From assembly GCA_023150055.1 (NCBI GenBank), contig JAKLLP010000078.1, forward strand, positions 1 through 8,629: 8,629 bases of DNA, read 5' to 3'. The stretch comes from Gammaproteobacteria bacterium (GTDB taxonomy: Bacteria > Pseudomonadota > Gammaproteobacteria > Steroidobacterales > GCA-2729495). The notes beneath the pieces were generated by a model, which saw only the letters and a list, made by a program, of their open reading frames with translations, was not told the DNA's origin and did no database searches. The number at the start of each line of letters is the position of its first letter. The first letter of the stretch is position 1. Both the position numbers and the translations under genes were made by a program. This document shows positions 7,784 through 8,629 of the stretch, piece by piece.

Positions 7784-8089
7784 ATGGATACCAGTGTCAG
7801 CACCCAGCAGAGTCAGGCCAGAATTCAGCTCTCGGGGCGTTTCGATTTCAACTCCCACCGGGAATTCCGCGACGCGGTGGATCGGGCGCTGGGCAGTCCT
7901 GGCACGACCGAAGTGGCGGTGGATCTCGGAAACGTCGCCTATCTCGACAGTTCCGCCCTCGGCATGCTGCTCATGCTGCGCGACAAGGCGAAGAGCTCCG
8001 GCAAGACCGTCTGCCTGGCCAATGCCCGGGGCAGTGTGCGTCAGGTGCTCGATATCGCCAACTTCGGCAAGCTCTTTCCGATCGTGTAA
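7784..8089 (+). CDS. STAS-domain anti-sigma factor antagonist (HsbA/SpoIIAA-like)
   Basis: This 101-residue soluble protein is a single STAS domain. Landmarks are IQLSGRFDFNSHREF (first strands), VDLGNVAYLDSSALGMLL and a basic helix before the end. Ser56 in DSSALG corresponds to the regulatory serine of SpoIIAA and RsbV, which is phosphorylated by an anti-sigma kinase and dephosphorylated by a PP2C phosphatase. The family acts by partner switching: the unphosphorylated form sequesters an anti-sigma factor. AAGAGG (7772-7777) lies 6 bases before the ATG. The next gene, a receiver protein that probably carries such a phosphatase, starts two bases after the stop, the same pairing as HsbA-HsbR in Pseudomonas. 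The cognate anti-sigma factor or kinase cannot be named from this window. The family call is strong; the HsbA analogy is inference. Confidence 0.9.
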   Translation: MDTSVSTQQSQARIQLSGRFDFNSHREFRDAVDRALGSPGTTEVAVDLGNVAYLDSSALGMLLMLRDKAKSSGKTVCLANARGSVRQVLDIANFGKLFPIV

Positions 8090-8091
8090 CA

Positions 8092-8629
8092 GTGGCGGAG
8101 TACGGAGCTGAATCGCTCCTTATTCTCGTTGTCGATGACAATCCCGACGATCTGTTCCTGATCCGTCGGGATCTGCTCGCCCTGGGCCACCGCGTCGTCG
8201 GCGTCAGCACCGCCCGGGAGGCGCTCGATCACATCGGCCGTGGCCACCCCGACGTCCTGATGACCGACGTTGGCCTGCCCGGCATGGACGGCATCGAGCT
8301 GCTCCAGACCGTCCGTGCCCGGACGGACGGCAGCTGGATCCCGACCCTGGTGTTCACCGGCAGCCTCGACGAAGCCACCCAGATGCGCGCCCTAGAGGCG
8401 GGCGCGGATTCCTACCTGTGCAAGCCCGCATCCCGCGAGATGCTGCACGCCAAGCTGGGGGTGATCCTGCGCCTGCGCGCCATGCAGCGCCAGGCGGAGG
8501 AGCGCAACCGCGAGCTCGGCCGCTACCGCAGCATGCAGGAAGAGGAACAGCGGCTGGCGCGCTTCGTGATGGAGCGCTTGATCAACCGCGAGGCGCTCAA
8601 CGACCCGGTCGTCGCCCATTTCATCGCCC
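8092..8629 (+). CDS. Response regulator, 3' end missing; probable HsbR-like PP2C phosphatase
   Basis: The frame is open from a GTG at 8092 to the window end (179 codons visible). Residues 9 to about 125 form a receiver domain: acidic pair Asp15/Asp16, phospho-acceptor Asp59 (LMTDVGLPGMDG), Thr89 (VFTGS) and Lys111 (YLCKP). A charged helix follows (about 130-160, RQAEERNRELGRYRSMQEEE), then RLARFVMERLINREALNDP. That last stretch resembles the lead-in to SpoIIE/PP2C phosphatase domains in receiver-phosphatase fusions, but the catalytic part lies outside the window. No good Shine-Dalgarno is visible and the preceding stop is only 2 bases away, so translation is probably coupled to the STAS gene. 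Phosphorylation by CheA is possible from context. A plain receiver or a different output domain cannot be excluded. Confidence 0.85.
   Translation, partial: MAEYGAESLLILVVDDNPDDLFLIRRDLLALGHRVVGVSTAREALDHIGRGHPDVLMTDVGLPGMDGIELLQTVRARTDGSWIPTLVFTGSLDEATQMRALEAGADSYLCKPASREMLHAKLGVILRLRAMQRQAEERNRELGRYRSMQEEEQRLARFVMERLINREALNDPVVAHFIA

Overview
The window is a compact, single-strand (+) chemotaxis operon from a high-GC Gram-negative bacterium. Sampled stretches are mostly 63-70% G+C. The gene order (cheA-cheW-mcp-cheR-cheD-cheB), an E. coli-like 36-heptad-type receptor signalling domain carrying a C-terminal CheR-docking pentapeptide, and cheD inserted between cheR and cheB all suggest a betaproteobacterium, possibly of the Rhodocyclales type. 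That placement is inferred from gene content and protein character; no database comparison was made.

Layout. Positions 1-1581 hold the 3' part of cheA: a disordered Pro/Ala/Glu-rich linker with five copies of a Tyr-Gly-Phe-Phe motif, then dimerisation, ATPase and CheW-like domains. A clear Rho-independent terminator (1611-1640) follows. Next come cheW (1708-2211), a large receptor gene with a periplasmic helical sensor plus cytoplasmic HAMP, PAS and HAMP-like modules (2266-5043), cheR (5054-5986), cheD (overlapping cheR by 11 bases, 5976-6587) and cheB (6626-7720). The last two genes are not classical che genes: a small STAS-domain anti-sigma-factor antagonist (7784-8089) and, two bases later, a receiver-domain protein cut by the window end (8092-8629). 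The sequence following that receiver looks like the entry to a SpoIIE/PP2C-phosphatase response regulator of the HsbR type.

How it fits together. The receptor signals through CheW to the CheA kinase. CheR and CheB methylate and demethylate the receptor, tethering to its C-terminal EWEEF pentapeptide. CheD deamidates receptor glutamines. CheB and the terminal receiver protein are both possible phosphorylation targets of CheA. The STAS/receiver pair resembles the HsbA-HsbR partner-switching module of Pseudomonas, so the operon may couple chemosensory state to an anti-sigma/anti-anti-sigma switch. There is no gene-free stretch over 300 bases, and I saw no RNA gene, mobile element, CRISPR array or origin.

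The most noteworthy points are the five-fold YGFF motif in the CheA linker (each copy spelled with different codons), the partner-switch module appended to the operon, the abrupt codon-usage change inside the receptor's signalling domain, and the strong terminator that separates cheA from cheW.
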